NCBI GenBank assembly: GCA_030830105.1
Contig: JAURNP010000063.1
Location: forward strand, 1 to 37,748
From: Rhodothermales bacterium
GTDB taxonomy: Bacteria; Bacteroidota; Rhodothermia; Rhodothermales; UBA10348
Length of the DNA stretch: 37,748 nt
Direction of reading: 5' to 3'
A program made the position numbers and the translations under genes. Positions 28,202 to 37,748 of the stretch are shown here, one piece after another. Position 1 is the first letter of the stretch; each line of letters starts with the position of its first letter. The notes under the pieces are model-generated. The model did no database searches and was not told the origin of the DNA. It saw nothing but the letters and a program-made list of their open reading frames with translations.

Positions 28202-29314
28202 TCAGTCGATCGTATGGGCTTCGTCTACCAAGGCCACATTCAGCAAGAAGGTAAAGGTAGAGCCCTTGCCAAGTGTACTGGAGACCGAGAGCTCCTGATC
28301 ATGGGCTGCCAGGATGTGTTTGACGATTGAAAGTCCCAATCCGGTGCCACCTGCCGAGCGGGATCGGCTCTTGTCAACGCGAAAGAAGCGTTCAGTCAGG
28401 CGAGCGAGATCTTCCTTTGACACCCCGACACCTTGGTCCCGAACGCTGAATTCGACGACTTCTCGTTTGCGTCGGCTTCGCAGTCGGACAGCTACTTTGC
28501 CTCCTTGATTCGAATACTTGATCGCGTTGTCGACAAGGTTCACTACCACCTGTCGGATTTGGTTGGGGTCACCGTATACCGGCGGGAGCTCTTTGTCGAA
28601 GGAAGTTTTGATGCTGATGGACTTCTCCCGGGCCTGGGGTTCGACCGATTCTACCACATCGTCGACCAGTCGCTTCATGCTGAAGGCCGACTGCTCTATC
28701 TCCAGACTGCCCGTTTCCAGTCGTGCAATCTCGGCGAGGTCCGTGGCAAGTGCGCTGAGCCGATCCGCATTGCGAATGATCTTCTCTACGAAGGACTGGT
28801 TCACCGATGGATCGTCAAGGGCGCCATCCTTGAGCGTTTCGGCGAAACCACGAATGGAGAAGATGGGCGTCTTGAGCTCGTGGGAAATATTGCCGAGGAA
28901 ATCCTTCCGGTAAGATTCCATTTTCTTCAGCTCCGAAAACTCCCGCTCAAGAACGCGGCCGGTCCGATAAACCTGACGGATGATATCATTGAGCTCATCG
29001 CCGCGCTCGACCTGGGCAAGATCAAGGGTCTCGAAGTCGTGCTTCCGGATGTTTTTCAGGATGGCCCGAGCCAGTTCCAACCGCGAGGATGCATGGTGGA
29101 ATGTTGCGATGTAGGCCCCCAATCCACTTCCCAATACCGCAACCACGGAAACCCAGAGGGTCCATACTGGCCAGAAAACGGTCAGAAAGACGCACACCAC
29201 CGCCATGCCGCCCGCCGCCGACAGCCCAATTTTCAGGGCCAGTCGGTGACCAAGCGGAGAGGTTGATGTATCGAGGATCTTACCGATATCCGCGTTCTGA
29301 GTGGAATCGGACAT
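28202..29314 (-). CDS. phoR: Sensor histidine kinase (PhoR-like)
   Basis: HisKA FLGNISHELKTPIFSIRGFAETL; HATPase DPNQIRQVVVNLVDNAIKYS, GTGLGLSIVKHI; paired with a response regulator. Confidence 0.85.
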   Translation of the reverse strand: MSDSTQNADIGKILDTSTSPLGHRLALKIGLSAAGGMAVVCVFLTVFWPVWTLWVSVVAVLGSGLGAYIATFHHASSRLELARAILKNIRKHDFETLDLAQVERGDELNDIIRQVYRTGRVLEREFSELKKMESYRKDFLGNISHELKTPIFSIRGFAETLKDGALDDPSVNQSFVEKIIRNADRLSALATDLAEIARLETGSLEIEQSAFSMKRLVDDVVESVEPQAREKSISIKTSFDKELPPVYGDPNQIRQVVVNLVDNAIKYSNQGGKVAVRLRSRRKREVVEFSVRDQGVGVSKEDLARLTERFFRVDKSRSRSAGGTGLGLSIVKHILAAHDQELSVSSTLGKGSTFTFLLNVALVDEAHTID

Positions 29315-29389
29315 GCGATCGGGGTGGAGTCAAGCAGAGGGTGGAGTGGGGCAGGTGGTAAACTGACGGCGACCACCAAGGGCGCCGGC

Positions 29390-30103
29390 TCAGGCGAGTT
29401 GGTCCGTGAATCGGTAGCCAACGCCTTTCACGGTTTCAATATAGTACTCGCCGATTTTCTCGCGGATCTTGCGCACGTGAACATCCACGGTCCGGTCTAC
29501 CACATAGACATCATGGCCCCAAACCTGGTCCAGCAGGTCCTGCCGTGAAAACACCCGACCGGGACGCGAGGCGAAAAAGAAGAGCAGCTCGAATTCTTTT
29601 CGGGCGAGGCGGATGGCATTATCGACGCCAAGCTTGCGAACCTCGAAGCGGTCCCTATCAATTTCCAGATCAGCGATGCGAAGAACGTCTACCGGCATCT
29701 CATAGCGCTGTGCGCCCCGCAGGAGCGCTTTGATCTGGCTGGACAGAACGGGGATGGAGATCGGTTTGGTCAGATAGATGTCTGCACCAGCGTCGAGACC
29801 TTGCACCTGATCGGATTCGTCGCTGCGAGCGGTCAACATCAGGATCGGAATAGCCCTCAGTTTGGAATGTTCGCGTAGCCTCTTTGAGGCCTCGATTCCG
29901 TCTATCTCCGGCATCATGATGTCCATTACAATTACATCGGGGATGGATCCCTTGGCCATTTCCAAAGCCTGCAAACCATTCTCTGCACAATGGACATCGA
30001 ATCCTTCCTTTTTCAGGTTATACTTGACCAGTTCCAGGATGTCTTCCTCATCGTCGACGACGAGAATGAGGGGGGTGCTGCGGCCAGAAATGGGTCCAGT
30101 CAT
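29390..30103 (-). CDS. phoB: OmpR/PhoB-family response regulator
   Basis: ILVVDDEEDILELVKYNL...DVIVMDIMMPEIDG...; winged-helix KEFELLFFFASRPGRVFSRQDLLDQVWGHDVYVVDRTVDVHVRKIREKIG. Confidence 0.88.
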   Translation of the reverse strand: MTGPISGRSTPLILVVDDEEDILELVKYNLKKEGFDVHCAENGLQALEMAKGSIPDVIVMDIMMPEIDGIEASKRLREHSKLRAIPILMLTARSDESDQVQGLDAGADIYLTKPISIPVLSSQIKALLRGAQRYEMPVDVLRIADLEIDRDRFEVRKLGVDNAIRLARKEFELLFFFASRPGRVFSRQDLLDQVWGHDVYVVDRTVDVHVRKIREKIGEYYIETVKGVGYRFTDQLA

Positions 30104-30219
30104 TGGATTGGGGATCTGTGCATTCCAGAGATACCCGGCAAAGGTAGGAAAGGGGTGCCCCCATCCCTTTACGCCAAGGTTAACAAACCTGAATCACTAA
30201 TTCTTCAACTGTCGAAATC

Positions 30220-31386
30220 ATGGACTCGAATAACCGAAAACTACGTTATGCCATGGTCGGGGGAGGCCCCGGCGCCTTCATCGGAGCGGTCCATCGCATG
30301 GCTGCTGAGCTCGATGGCGAAATGGAACTTGTTGCGGGCGCATTTTCCAGTTCCGAAGAGAAGTCCCGACAGGCGGGCGAAGAGTTGTACCTGGATTCGG
30401 ACCGGGTCTATGGGTCCTGGCAGGAGATGCTAGAGCGAGAAGCGGCGCGCACAGACGAGCGGATTGATTTCGTCAGCATCGTCACCCCCAACTTTCTGCA
30501 CCATCCTGTTGCCAAGGCTGCCCTTGAAGCTGGCTTTCATGTGGTTTGCGACAAGCCCATGACCATGACGGTTGAGGAGGCTGAAGATCTTTGCGAGACG
30601 GTTGTGCATACCGGCCGGGTGTTCGCCCTTACGCACAATTACACGGGCTACCCCATGGTCAAACAGGCACGTCACCTGGTCCAGTCAGGGGAGCTGGGGG
30701 CTATCCGGAAAATCGTGGTGGAGTATCCGCAAGGCTGGCTCTCCACGCTGCTGGAGGCCACGGGGCAAAAACAGGCCAGTTGGCGATCCGACCCCCAGAA
30801 GGCCGGCGCTTCGTCCGCACTGGGTGATATCGGAACGCACTGCGAGAATCTGGTCCAATACATCACCGGGCTGGAAATGGAAGAGATGTTTGCAGATTTG
30901 GGAACGGTCGTGGATGGCCGCGCCCTCGAAGATGATGCTTCCGTACTCATCCACTACAAGGGTGGTGCCCGCGGCATCCTGCACTGCTCGCAGATTTCTC
31001 ACGGGGAAGAAAACGACCTGACCATTCGGGTCTACGGATCCGAGGCTGGCCTGGAATGGAAGCAGGAGTTTCCTACCTGGTTGTGGGTTCGTTCCCAGGA
31101 TGGACCCGAGCGCATTTTCAAAAACGGCAATGGTTATTTGGCCGATTCGATTCAGTCGAGCATGCGACTGCCATCGGGCCATCCGGAAGGCTTTATTGAG
31201 GCATTTGCAAACATCTACCGTGAAGCGGGCCGCGCCATCCGCGCTGTCGATGCCGGAGAGCTGCCCGAAAATCCGGACTACCCCACGGTTCAGGACGGCG
31301 CGCGCGGAGTGCACTTCATCCATACGGCGATTGAAAGCAGTACCAAGCGCGCTTGGGTCGATGCGTCCTACTCGCCCCCGGCCTGA
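30220..31386 (+). CDS. Gfo/Idh/MocA-family oxidoreductase
   Basis: RYAMVGGGPGAFIGAVHRMAA...; DFVSIVTPNFLHHPVAKAALEAGFHVVCDKPMTMTVEEAEDL. Confidence 0.93.
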   Translation: MDSNNRKLRYAMVGGGPGAFIGAVHRMAAELDGEMELVAGAFSSSEEKSRQAGEELYLDSDRVYGSWQEMLEREAARTDERIDFVSIVTPNFLHHPVAKAALEAGFHVVCDKPMTMTVEEAEDLCETVVHTGRVFALTHNYTGYPMVKQARHLVQSGELGAIRKIVVEYPQGWLSTLLEATGQKQASWRSDPQKAGASSALGDIGTHCENLVQYITGLEMEEMFADLGTVVDGRALEDDASVLIHYKGGARGILHCSQISHGEENDLTIRVYGSEAGLEWKQEFPTWLWVRSQDGPERIFKNGNGYLADSIQSSMRLPSGHPEGFIEAFANIYREAGRAIRAVDAGELPENPDYPTVQDGARGVHFIHTAIESSTKRAWVDASYSPPA

Positions 31387-31413
31387 CCTGCCATCGCCCG
31401 ATTCCTGCACAAT

Positions 31414-31449
31414 TTGTATTCTGCCTTCCGCTTGTATTCTGCCTTCCGC
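31414..31449. repeat. Perfect 18-bp tandem duplication, intergenic
   Basis: TTGTATTCTGCCTTCCGC x2 (31414-31431, 31432-31449). Confidence 0.95.
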
Positions 31450-31491
31450 GGATAAAGCCGCACAGCACTTACCACCTACTCCTCGTCTGTC

Positions 31492-32493
31492 ATGTCCCGT
31501 CCTGTTACCCTATTTACCGGCCAATGGGCTGATCTTCCCTTGGAAACTCTGGCTGAGAAGGCCGCATCGTGGGGATATGACGGGCTGGAATTGGCCTGTT
31601 GGGGCGATCATTTCGATGTACAGCGCGCCCTTAATGAAGAGGATTATTGCCAGGGCCGTCACGACTTGCTGGCCAAATACGGTCTGAAAGTATGGTCCAT
31701 TTCGACGCACTTGGTGGGCCAGGCTATCTGCGACCTCATTGACGATCGCCACAAAGCCATTTTGCCAAACCATGTCTGGGGCGATGGCCAACCGGAAGGT
31801 GTTCGACAGCGTGCCGCCAAGGAAATGATGGACACGGCACGGGCAGCGGCCAAATTGGGCATTTCCGTGGTAAACGGTTTCACTGGATCGTCGATCTGGC
31901 ACCTGCTCTACGGATTTCCCCCGATTCCCCCATCCATGATCAACGCAGGCTTTACTGATTTCGCAACGCGTTGGAATCCGATCATGGATGTATTTGATGA
32001 GGTGGGTGTGCGCTTTGCTCTGGAGGTTCACCCGGCTGAGATCGCCTTCGACATTGCGTCTGCCGAGCGAACGCTCGAAGCGATCGGTCATCGTCCATCG
32101 TTCGGCTTCAACTTTGACCCAAGTCACTTCGGGTACCAAGGTGTCGATTATGTGGCCTTCATCCTGAAGTTTGGAGATCGCATCTTCCATGCTCATATGA
32201 AGGATGTCTGGTGGTCCGAGAAAGCAACCGAAGCGGGAGTATTTGGGGGTCACACTGAATTTGGCGATCAGCGTCGTCATTGGGATTTCCGCTCGCTGGG
32301 CCGTGGCAGTATTGATTTCGAAGAAATCATCCGCGCACTCAACCGTATAGGCTATAACGGCCCGCTTTCAGTAGAATGGGAGGACATCGGAATGGATCGC
32401 GAGCATGGAGCGGCAGAAGCCTGCGAGTTCGTGAAAAGCATTGATTTCGAGCCCTCGAATGTGGCGTTTGATTCGGCTTTCTCGGACGACTGA
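31492..32493 (+). CDS. Sugar phosphate isomerase/epimerase (AP endonuclease 2 TIM-barrel family)
   Basis: [36 protein letters not shown]...[12 protein letters not shown]...[13 protein letters not shown]...[11 protein letters not shown]...GPLSVEWED. Confidence 0.9.
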   Translation: MSRPVTLFTGQWADLPLETLAEKAASWGYDGLELACWGDHFDVQRALNEEDYCQGRHDLLAKYGLKVWSISTHLVGQAICDLIDDRHKAILPNHVWGDGQPEGVRQRAAKEMMDTARAAAKLGISVVNGFTGSSIWHLLYGFPPIPPSMINAGFTDFATRWNPIMDVFDEVGVRFALEVHPAEIAFDIASAERTLEAIGHRPSFGFNFDPSHFGYQGVDYVAFILKFGDRIFHAHMKDVWWSEKATEAGVFGGHTEFGDQRRHWDFRSLGRGSIDFEEIIRALNRIGYNGPLSVEWEDIGMDREHGAAEACEFVKSIDFEPSNVAFDSAFSDD

Positions 32494-32543
32494 GCTCCAA
32501 GCTCCGTTACGCCGGCGCCCCAACTAACCCAACGAAAGAGATC

Positions 32544-32891
32544 ATGGATGACCGACAGTGGATGGTAACCTGTGGCTTGGCCGCCGTGTTTGTCAGTGCT
32601 TTCATGTACCTGCCAGTGGTAGGCCATTTCTGGACGTTCATGAGTCTCGTCGTTCTTCAGGGGTTCTATCTGGGATGGCAGCCTGTTCCCAAGAGCCAGG
32701 CGCGTCTGGGTGCGCTGGTATTCGTTGGCCTGCAATGGGTAGGTTTGCTTCTTCTCGGGTTTGTATTTCGAGAAAACGGCCCCGGTAACCTGTGGGGTCT
32801 CGTCGCTATCTCGGGGTCTCTGGCCGGGGTTACAGCTATATGGCTCTCGCGAAAAGTTCGTCGGTACCGGGATAGCCAGTCGGCGAGTTGA
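32544..32891 (+). CDS. Small polytopic membrane protein, hypothetical
   Basis: Three to four hydrophobic segments; own start just after the isomerase gene. Confidence 0.55.
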   Translation: MDDRQWMVTCGLAAVFVSAFMYLPVVGHFWTFMSLVVLQGFYLGWQPVPKSQARLGALVFVGLQWVGLLLLGFVFRENGPGNLWGLVAISGSLAGVTAIWLSRKVRRYRDSQSAS

Positions 32892-32921
32892 AGATCTGGG
32901 CCCGAGTTGAAGATCTGGCCC
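32884..32921. repeat. 19-bp tandem duplication spanning a stop codon
   Basis: CGAGTTGAAGATCTGGGCC (32884-32902) and CGAGTTGAAGATCTGGCCC (32903-32921); the TGA stop of 32544-32891 lies in copy 1. Confidence 0.9.
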
Positions 32922-32967
32922 TACGAGTAGATCAGTCCGTAGATCGGTTGGCAACGTCGCAGTATGG

Positions 32968-33882
32968 TCACCGTACAGCGTGACGAGCCGGGTCGCGCGT
33001 CACGCGGACCCAATCCACTTCCATGGCCAGCCCACCTTGCTGGATCTTCTCCACCGTGCCGGCGGGCAGACCGTAGTACGGCTCGGTGACGCCGTTGATC
33101 TTGAACGAGTAGGCCCCGCCGATGGCGGTATTCAGGATCAGGTACTTCCGGTTGTCGAAGCGCCAGTCTCCGAAAAACGTTACGAGGGGCCTTCCGATGC
33201 GATACATCAGGCGGTCGTCGACGTAAAACGTCATCTCCTCGTGGGTCCAGTCCACGGCATAGACGTGCCAGTCCGTGGCATCTTCGCCTTCTGGGAAGTA
33301 AAAGTTGTCGACCGGCGCCTGGTCACCAGAGTAGCCGGGACCATGGACGGCCACCGCGGTCCAGTCCTTCTCGCCCACGTATTCCATGATGTCGATTTCG
33401 CCCGATCCGGGCCAGCGGCCGTAACCGAGCAGCCAGAAAGCTGGCCATATCCCGACGGCATCCGGCATGCGCAATCGCGCCTCGGCCCGGCCGTACATGA
33501 AATCGAATTTGTCCCGCGAGTTGATGCGGCCGGAAATAAAATCAGCCGTTCGGCCCCGCGGTGATGAGGTGCCTTCCGCCCAGCGGGCACTCAAGGCGAG
33601 CACTCCGTTATCCGCTCCGTCCGCGCTGTCCTTGACCACCACGGTCCATGTCGTGTCGATGTAAATCTGCTGCTCGTTGTTCACCCACAGGTTCGGGCCA
33701 ACCACATTCCACTTCTCGCGATCAATTTCACCGGCGTCGAAATCATCGAAGAAGACGACTCCAAAAGCTGAATCCGGCGTGGTTATGCTACCGGAATCGC
33801 TCCACCGCGATGACTGATTCGGTTCAGCGGCGCAACCCACGAGGACGATTACGATTGTTGCGAGAGGAAAGAATCGAGGCAT
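32968..33882 (-). CDS. Glycoside hydrolase family 16 lipoprotein (beta-glucanase/laminarinase-like)
   Basis: Catalytic motif GEIDIMEYVGE; VFFDDFDAGEIDREKWNV; WPAFWLLG; lipobox IVLVGCAAE. Confidence 0.92.
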   Translation of the reverse strand: MPRFFPLATIVIVLVGCAAEPNQSSRWSDSGSITTPDSAFGVVFFDDFDAGEIDREKWNVVGPNLWVNNEQQIYIDTTWTVVVKDSADGADNGVLALSARWAEGTSSPRGRTADFISGRINSRDKFDFMYGRAEARLRMPDAVGIWPAFWLLGYGRWPGSGEIDIMEYVGEKDWTAVAVHGPGYSGDQAPVDNFYFPEGEDATDWHVYAVDWTHEEMTFYVDDRLMYRIGRPLVTFFGDWRFDNRKYLILNTAIGGAYSFKINGVTEPYYGLPAGTVEKIQQGGLAMEVDWVRVTRDPARHAVR

Positions 33883-34007
33883 GAGGATGATGATCTTCTA
33901 TGGGGAATACGAGAATATAGCTGATGGTGTGCCGAAGCGGTCTTGAAGATGGAAGTTGTCGGGGGTAGGTTCGACGTCAACGCTGTTCAGCCCCAATTCC
34001 CAAATCC

Positions 34008-35651
34008 ATGTTCCGCATTTTTGCGCTGTTTGTTCTAGCCCTGTTTTCAACCCGTGCGTCCTCTCAACCAACCCTGTTGCTGGATAGCATGAGCGTTTCG
34101 GCCACGGCGTCTCAGATCAATGCGGTACGGATCGACTACGATCCGATTTCTGAGCAGCTTTGGCTGGCCGGCCTGAGTGGAGATCTGGTCTCGGTCAGCC
34201 CGGATCCAGCCAATCATCGGCTGACCATCCGTTACCGAAGTGACGATCACGGAGTACCAGCTCCTCTGATGGGAATGGATATTGCCTCGGACGGGACCAT
34301 CTACCTGGTCGGAAACGATGCTGGCTCGCAACCCGGGTACAACATCGGAATCGTTCGGCGTGGCGTACCGGATGGACAAGGGACTCACGATTGGCAGACG
34401 GTTGCCACCACCGTCCCGTACCCCAGGTCGGCCACCCCATTTGATCATAATATGAATGCGATTGTCCTCTCACCGGACGGGCAGTGGCTGTACATAAACA
34501 GCGGATCGCGTACCGATCATGGAGAGCTGCAAGAAAACAACGGCCAGTTTCCAGGTAGCCGGGAAGTACCCTTGACGTCGGCTATTCTCCGCATTCCGGC
34601 CGATGGCTCAGCTCTGGTATTGGAAGACGATCTGGATTGGCTCATCCAGCAAGGAATTCTGTTTGCCGATGGAACGCGAAATTCCTTTTCCCTGGCATTC
34701 GACGGTCAAGGACGATTATTCGGGACGGAGAATTCTGGGGACCGGGACGATGAGGAGGAAATCAATCTGCTCGAAGAAGGGCGCCACTATGGATTTCCAT
34801 GGCGTATGGGTCTGACCGACACCCCGATGCAGTTCAGCAGCTACGATCCAGCAGCAGACCTGCTTTTGAATCCGTCTTCGTACGCGGTGCAGAATGGTCA
34901 CTTCTACAACGACCCAACGTACCCCGCGCCGCCTGCTGGTGTTGTATTCGTCGACCCGGTACGCAATCTGGGTCCCCATGCGAATTTGTACCGGGATCCA
35001 CTTACCGGTGCCATTCTGGATGCTGATGACACCGGCCAGCCGTTGGCCACGCTGACGTCGCACCGCTCCCCGCTGGGCCTGGTCTTTGACGTGGACAACG
35101 CCTTGCCTCACCCGCTCACGGGTGACGCCCTGGTCCTCAGCTGGACCGGGCCGGAATCGGATCTTCTGTCACCTTACGCGGGCGAAGGAGAGGACCTGTT
35201 GCACATCACGCTTGCCGACGGGCCGAGTGGACCTGTGGCCGCCGTAGATCGGATTGCTACAGGATTCACTAACCCTATCGATGCCGTGCTGGTGGATGGA
35301 TTCCTGTACGTACTGGAGTACGGATCCAATGCCCAGGTCTGGCAGATCGGTTTCGGTGGAGGTACGGCAACCGAAGATCCGGTCATGCCGGCATCGCTCG
35401 AGGTGGATCTATGGCCCAACCCGGCAGCGGGCCGTCGGTCGGTACGCATCTCCACGCCGCACTCGGGGCGTGTTGTGGCCAAGCTCTTTGCCGTTGACGG
35501 GCGTGAGGTGATGACCGTCGCAGATCAACTGGCAGCCTCTGGCGACGAGATCACGATAGCGGTTGCTTCCGATCGCTTGCCGGCCGGTATCTACTTCCTG
35601 ATGGTCACTGCTGGGTCATCCAGACATGTGCAGGCAGTCTTCGTGCAATGA
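34008..35651 (+). CDS. PQQ-type glucose/sorbosone dehydrogenase-like secreted protein with T9SS C-terminal domain
   Basis: Signal peptide; LWLAGLSGDLVSVSPDP..., DEEEINLLEEGRHYGFPWRMG, GFTNPIDAVLVDGFLYVLEYGSNAQVWQI; C-terminus SLEVDLWPNPAAGRRSVRISTPHSGRVVAKLFAVDGREV...LPAGIYFLMV. Confidence 0.8.
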   Translation: MFRIFALFVLALFSTRASSQPTLLLDSMSVSATASQINAVRIDYDPISEQLWLAGLSGDLVSVSPDPANHRLTIRYRSDDHGVPAPLMGMDIASDGTIYLVGNDAGSQPGYNIGIVRRGVPDGQGTHDWQTVATTVPYPRSATPFDHNMNAIVLSPDGQWLYINSGSRTDHGELQENNGQFPGSREVPLTSAILRIPADGSALVLEDDLDWLIQQGILFADGTRNSFSLAFDGQGRLFGTENSGDRDDEEEINLLEEGRHYGFPWRMGLTDTPMQFSSYDPAADLLLNPSSYAVQNGHFYNDPTYPAPPAGVVFVDPVRNLGPHANLYRDPLTGAILDADDTGQPLATLTSHRSPLGLVFDVDNALPHPLTGDALVLSWTGPESDLLSPYAGEGEDLLHITLADGPSGPVAAVDRIATGFTNPIDAVLVDGFLYVLEYGSNAQVWQIGFGGGTATEDPVMPASLEVDLWPNPAAGRRSVRISTPHSGRVVAKLFAVDGREVMTVADQLAASGDEITIAVASDRLPAGIYFLMVTAGSSRHVQAVFVQ

Positions 35652-35708
35652 AGTGAGTGGCCGAATGCAGGGCGGTCGTTCTCCCAGCGTGACCCTCCAT
35701 CGCCTAGC

Positions 35709-37313
35709 CTACCAGAACATGGCGTACAGCGCCGCCGTGATGCCGAGGATGCCAAACGAGGCCAGGGTGAAAACCGGATCTCCTCCCAAACGGATACCTG
35801 CCAGGGAAATAGCCTTCTCGCTGTCCTTGCCTTTGCCTTCAAGCCAGGACAGGATGACGATGAGCACAACCGAGATCACAAAGACCCATCCCATCCGGGA
35901 GATGAATGGCAGATCGGGTGTGAGGAATTTCATGGCCGTGGACAGCGGGATGGAAAGGATAGCCGTCCAAAGGGCTGCGTTGGCCGAAGCTTTCTTGTAG
36001 AAGAGCCCCATCATGAAGACGGCCAGGACGCCCGGGCTGATGAAGCCCGTGTATTCCTGGATGTACTGGAAGGCCTGATCGATCTGGCCCAGTAGCGGGT
36101 AGGCCGCTGCGGCAGCGATCACGATAGCCACGACGCTGACCGTCCGACCGACCTGCACGAGGCGATGCTCGGCAGCGTCTTTGTTCAGGATCGTCTTGTA
36201 AATATCCATCGTGAAGATGGTAGACGTCGAGTTCATCATCGAGGCCAGAGAGGAGACGATGGCGGCTGCCAGTGCAGCAACAGCGAGTCCGCGGACCCCA
36301 GGGCCGAGGTACTCTCCCAGCAGCCAGGGATAGGCTTGGTCGGCCTTGTCGATAGGCGCGTCGAGGGCGTATGCCACGATCCCCGGAATAACGACAATCA
36401 ATGGGAGGAGCAGCTTGAGGTAGCCGGCGAAAACCAGACCGCGACGGGCTTCCTTCAGACTTTTGGCGGCCAGGGCGCGCTGAATGATGTACTGATTACA
36501 GCCCCAGTAGAACAAGTTTGCGACCCACATGCCGCCGAGAAGGACACCCAGACCCGGCAGCAGGTCGTATGCATCCTGCGTCAAGCCAGCATCGTCCGTG
36601 TACATGAGCTCGCCTTCGAACAGGATCATGTTGAAACGGTCACCGACATCGGTTACCAGCTGGGAAAATCCGGCAATTACACCTGCATCCCCGCCGTAGG
36701 CGTCGAGAGCCAGCCAGGTCGTGAGAAGGCCGCCACCGATCAGGACAATCACTTGCACCACGTCGGTCCAGGCCACGGCCTGAAGACCCCCGTACACACT
36801 GTAGATCATGGCGAAGAGCGAAAGGCCGATAATGCCCGTGGTCAGCGAAATCCCCATGATGCCGTTCAGGGCCAATGCGCCCAGGTAGAGGACGCTGGTC
36901 AGATTGACGAACACGTAGACCAGCAGCCAGAACACCGCCAAAAGGGTTCGTACCCGGCTGTCATAGCGCTTCTCGAGGAATTGGGGCATTGTGAAAATGC
37001 CCTTCTCGAGGTAGATGGGGAGGAAAAGCCACGCGATGACCAGCAGTGTGACGGCTGCCATCCATTCATAGGTAGCAATGGCGAGTCCCACTCGGAAGCC
37101 GGACCCCGACATACCGATGAATTGCTCTGCCGAGATGTTTGAGGCAATCAGCGAGGCGCCAATGGCCCAGAAGGGAAGGCTTTTTCCCGCCAGGAAGTAG
37201 TCTGTCGAGGTTCGTTCCTGTCCTTCTTTTCGTCGGGATACCCAGAGTCCCAAGGCAACAATAGCCACAGCATAGATGGCGAATACGACGTAGTCCAGAC
37301 CAGTGAATTGCAT
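35709..37313 (-). CDS. Sodium:solute symporter (SSS/SGLT family)
   Basis: LDYVVFAIYAVAIVALGLWVSRRKEGQERTSTDYFLAGKSLPFWAIGASLIASNISAEQFIGMSGSGFRVGLAIATYEWMAA; many TM helices; YSVYGGLQAVAWTDVVQ. Confidence 0.94.
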   Translation of the reverse strand: MQFTGLDYVVFAIYAVAIVALGLWVSRRKEGQERTSTDYFLAGKSLPFWAIGASLIASNISAEQFIGMSGSGFRVGLAIATYEWMAAVTLLVIAWLFLPIYLEKGIFTMPQFLEKRYDSRVRTLLAVFWLLVYVFVNLTSVLYLGALALNGIMGISLTTGIIGLSLFAMIYSVYGGLQAVAWTDVVQVIVLIGGGLLTTWLALDAYGGDAGVIAGFSQLVTDVGDRFNMILFEGELMYTDDAGLTQDAYDLLPGLGVLLGGMWVANLFYWGCNQYIIQRALAAKSLKEARRGLVFAGYLKLLLPLIVVIPGIVAYALDAPIDKADQAYPWLLGEYLGPGVRGLAVAALAAAIVSSLASMMNSTSTIFTMDIYKTILNKDAAEHRLVQVGRTVSVVAIVIAAAAAYPLLGQIDQAFQYIQEYTGFISPGVLAVFMMGLFYKKASANAALWTAILSIPLSTAMKFLTPDLPFISRMGWVFVISVVLIVILSWLEGKGKDSEKAISLAGIRLGGDPVFTLASFGILGITAALYAMFW

Positions 37314-37439
37314 GGCAGCTCGGAAGGCAATAGTGTCAAAAGTGCGGCTTCAACGGGGCGAATATAGGGGTTCGAAGCGGTTGCCACCCTTCTTCAGGCC
37401 ATCTCCTCTTTTTGGACTGACAACAACTCGCCCTTGCTC

Positions 37440-37748
37440 TTAACCAGCTACGCGAGCACGGACGAAATCTTCGGCCAGAATGCGATCTATTGTATGCACA
37501 AGTCGATCGGCATCTTCGGCGTCAAAAACCATGGGAGGCTTGATCTTGAGGACGTTGTGCAGAGGACCGTCGGTGGAGATCAGGATGCCTTCTTCTCGCA
37601 TGCGGTTGGCGACATAAGATGCTTCCTCAGCAGCCGGTTCGAGGGTGAATCGATCTCGTACGAGTTCGACCCCGACAAACAGTCCGACCCCTCGGGCTTC
37701 GCCCACAATCGGATGGACCTTGGCCAGCGCAGACAATCCTTCCAATAA
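37440..37748 (-). CDS. Class III aminotransferase, C-terminal fragment (5' part beyond the window)
   Basis: [22 protein letters not shown]...[44 protein letters not shown]; open to the window edge. Confidence 0.85.
   Translation of the reverse strand, partial: LLEGLSALAKVHPIVGEARGVGLFVGVELVRDRFTLEPAAEEASYVANRMREEGILISTDGPLHNVLKIKPPMVFDAEDADRLVHTIDRILAEDFVRARVAG

Noticed and set aside
36165-37142. 325-aa plus-strand ORF antisense to the SSS symporter
   Set aside because: Low-complexity Q/E/D/G/H-rich shadow of membrane protein coding DNA.

Overview
The window is a chromosomal segment with Bacteroidota/Rhodothermota-like character: T9SS sorting domains, TonB-dependent receptor plus lipoprotein modules, and BtuG-like surface lipoproteins. 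It opens with the end of a dcw cell-division cluster (murC 3' end, ftsQ, ftsA, ftsZ). Next come a TIM-barrel/membrane fusion protein, a glycosyltransferase, and a TolC-family + orphan MlaC pair. A strong cobalamin riboswitch follows, upstream of a BtuB-like TonB receptor, a BtuG-like beta-propeller lipoprotein and a BFD-like [2Fe-2S] mini-protein. After that are a T9SS-type M1 aminopeptidase, a GNAT, two tandem TonB-receptor/DUF4249-like lipoprotein modules, a branched-chain aminotransferase, two coupled FG-GAP/VCBS repeat proteins, a YhhQ-type queuosine precursor transporter, and a PhoR/PhoB-like two-component system. The window ends in a sugar-metabolism neighbourhood (Gfo/Idh/MocA oxidoreductase, sugar isomerase/epimerase, GH16, PQQ-type sugar dehydrogenase-like, SSS symporter) and a partial class III aminotransferase. 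The best candidates for a second look are the riboswitch leader, whose terminator hairpin overlaps the btuB start region and has a nested candidate antiterminator; the [2Fe-2S] protein in the B12 locus; the duplicated receptor/lipoprotein modules; and recurrent short tandem duplications at gene 3' ends. No rRNA, tRNA, CRISPR array or transposase was recognised. All family calls come from reading the translations by eye, with no database search.
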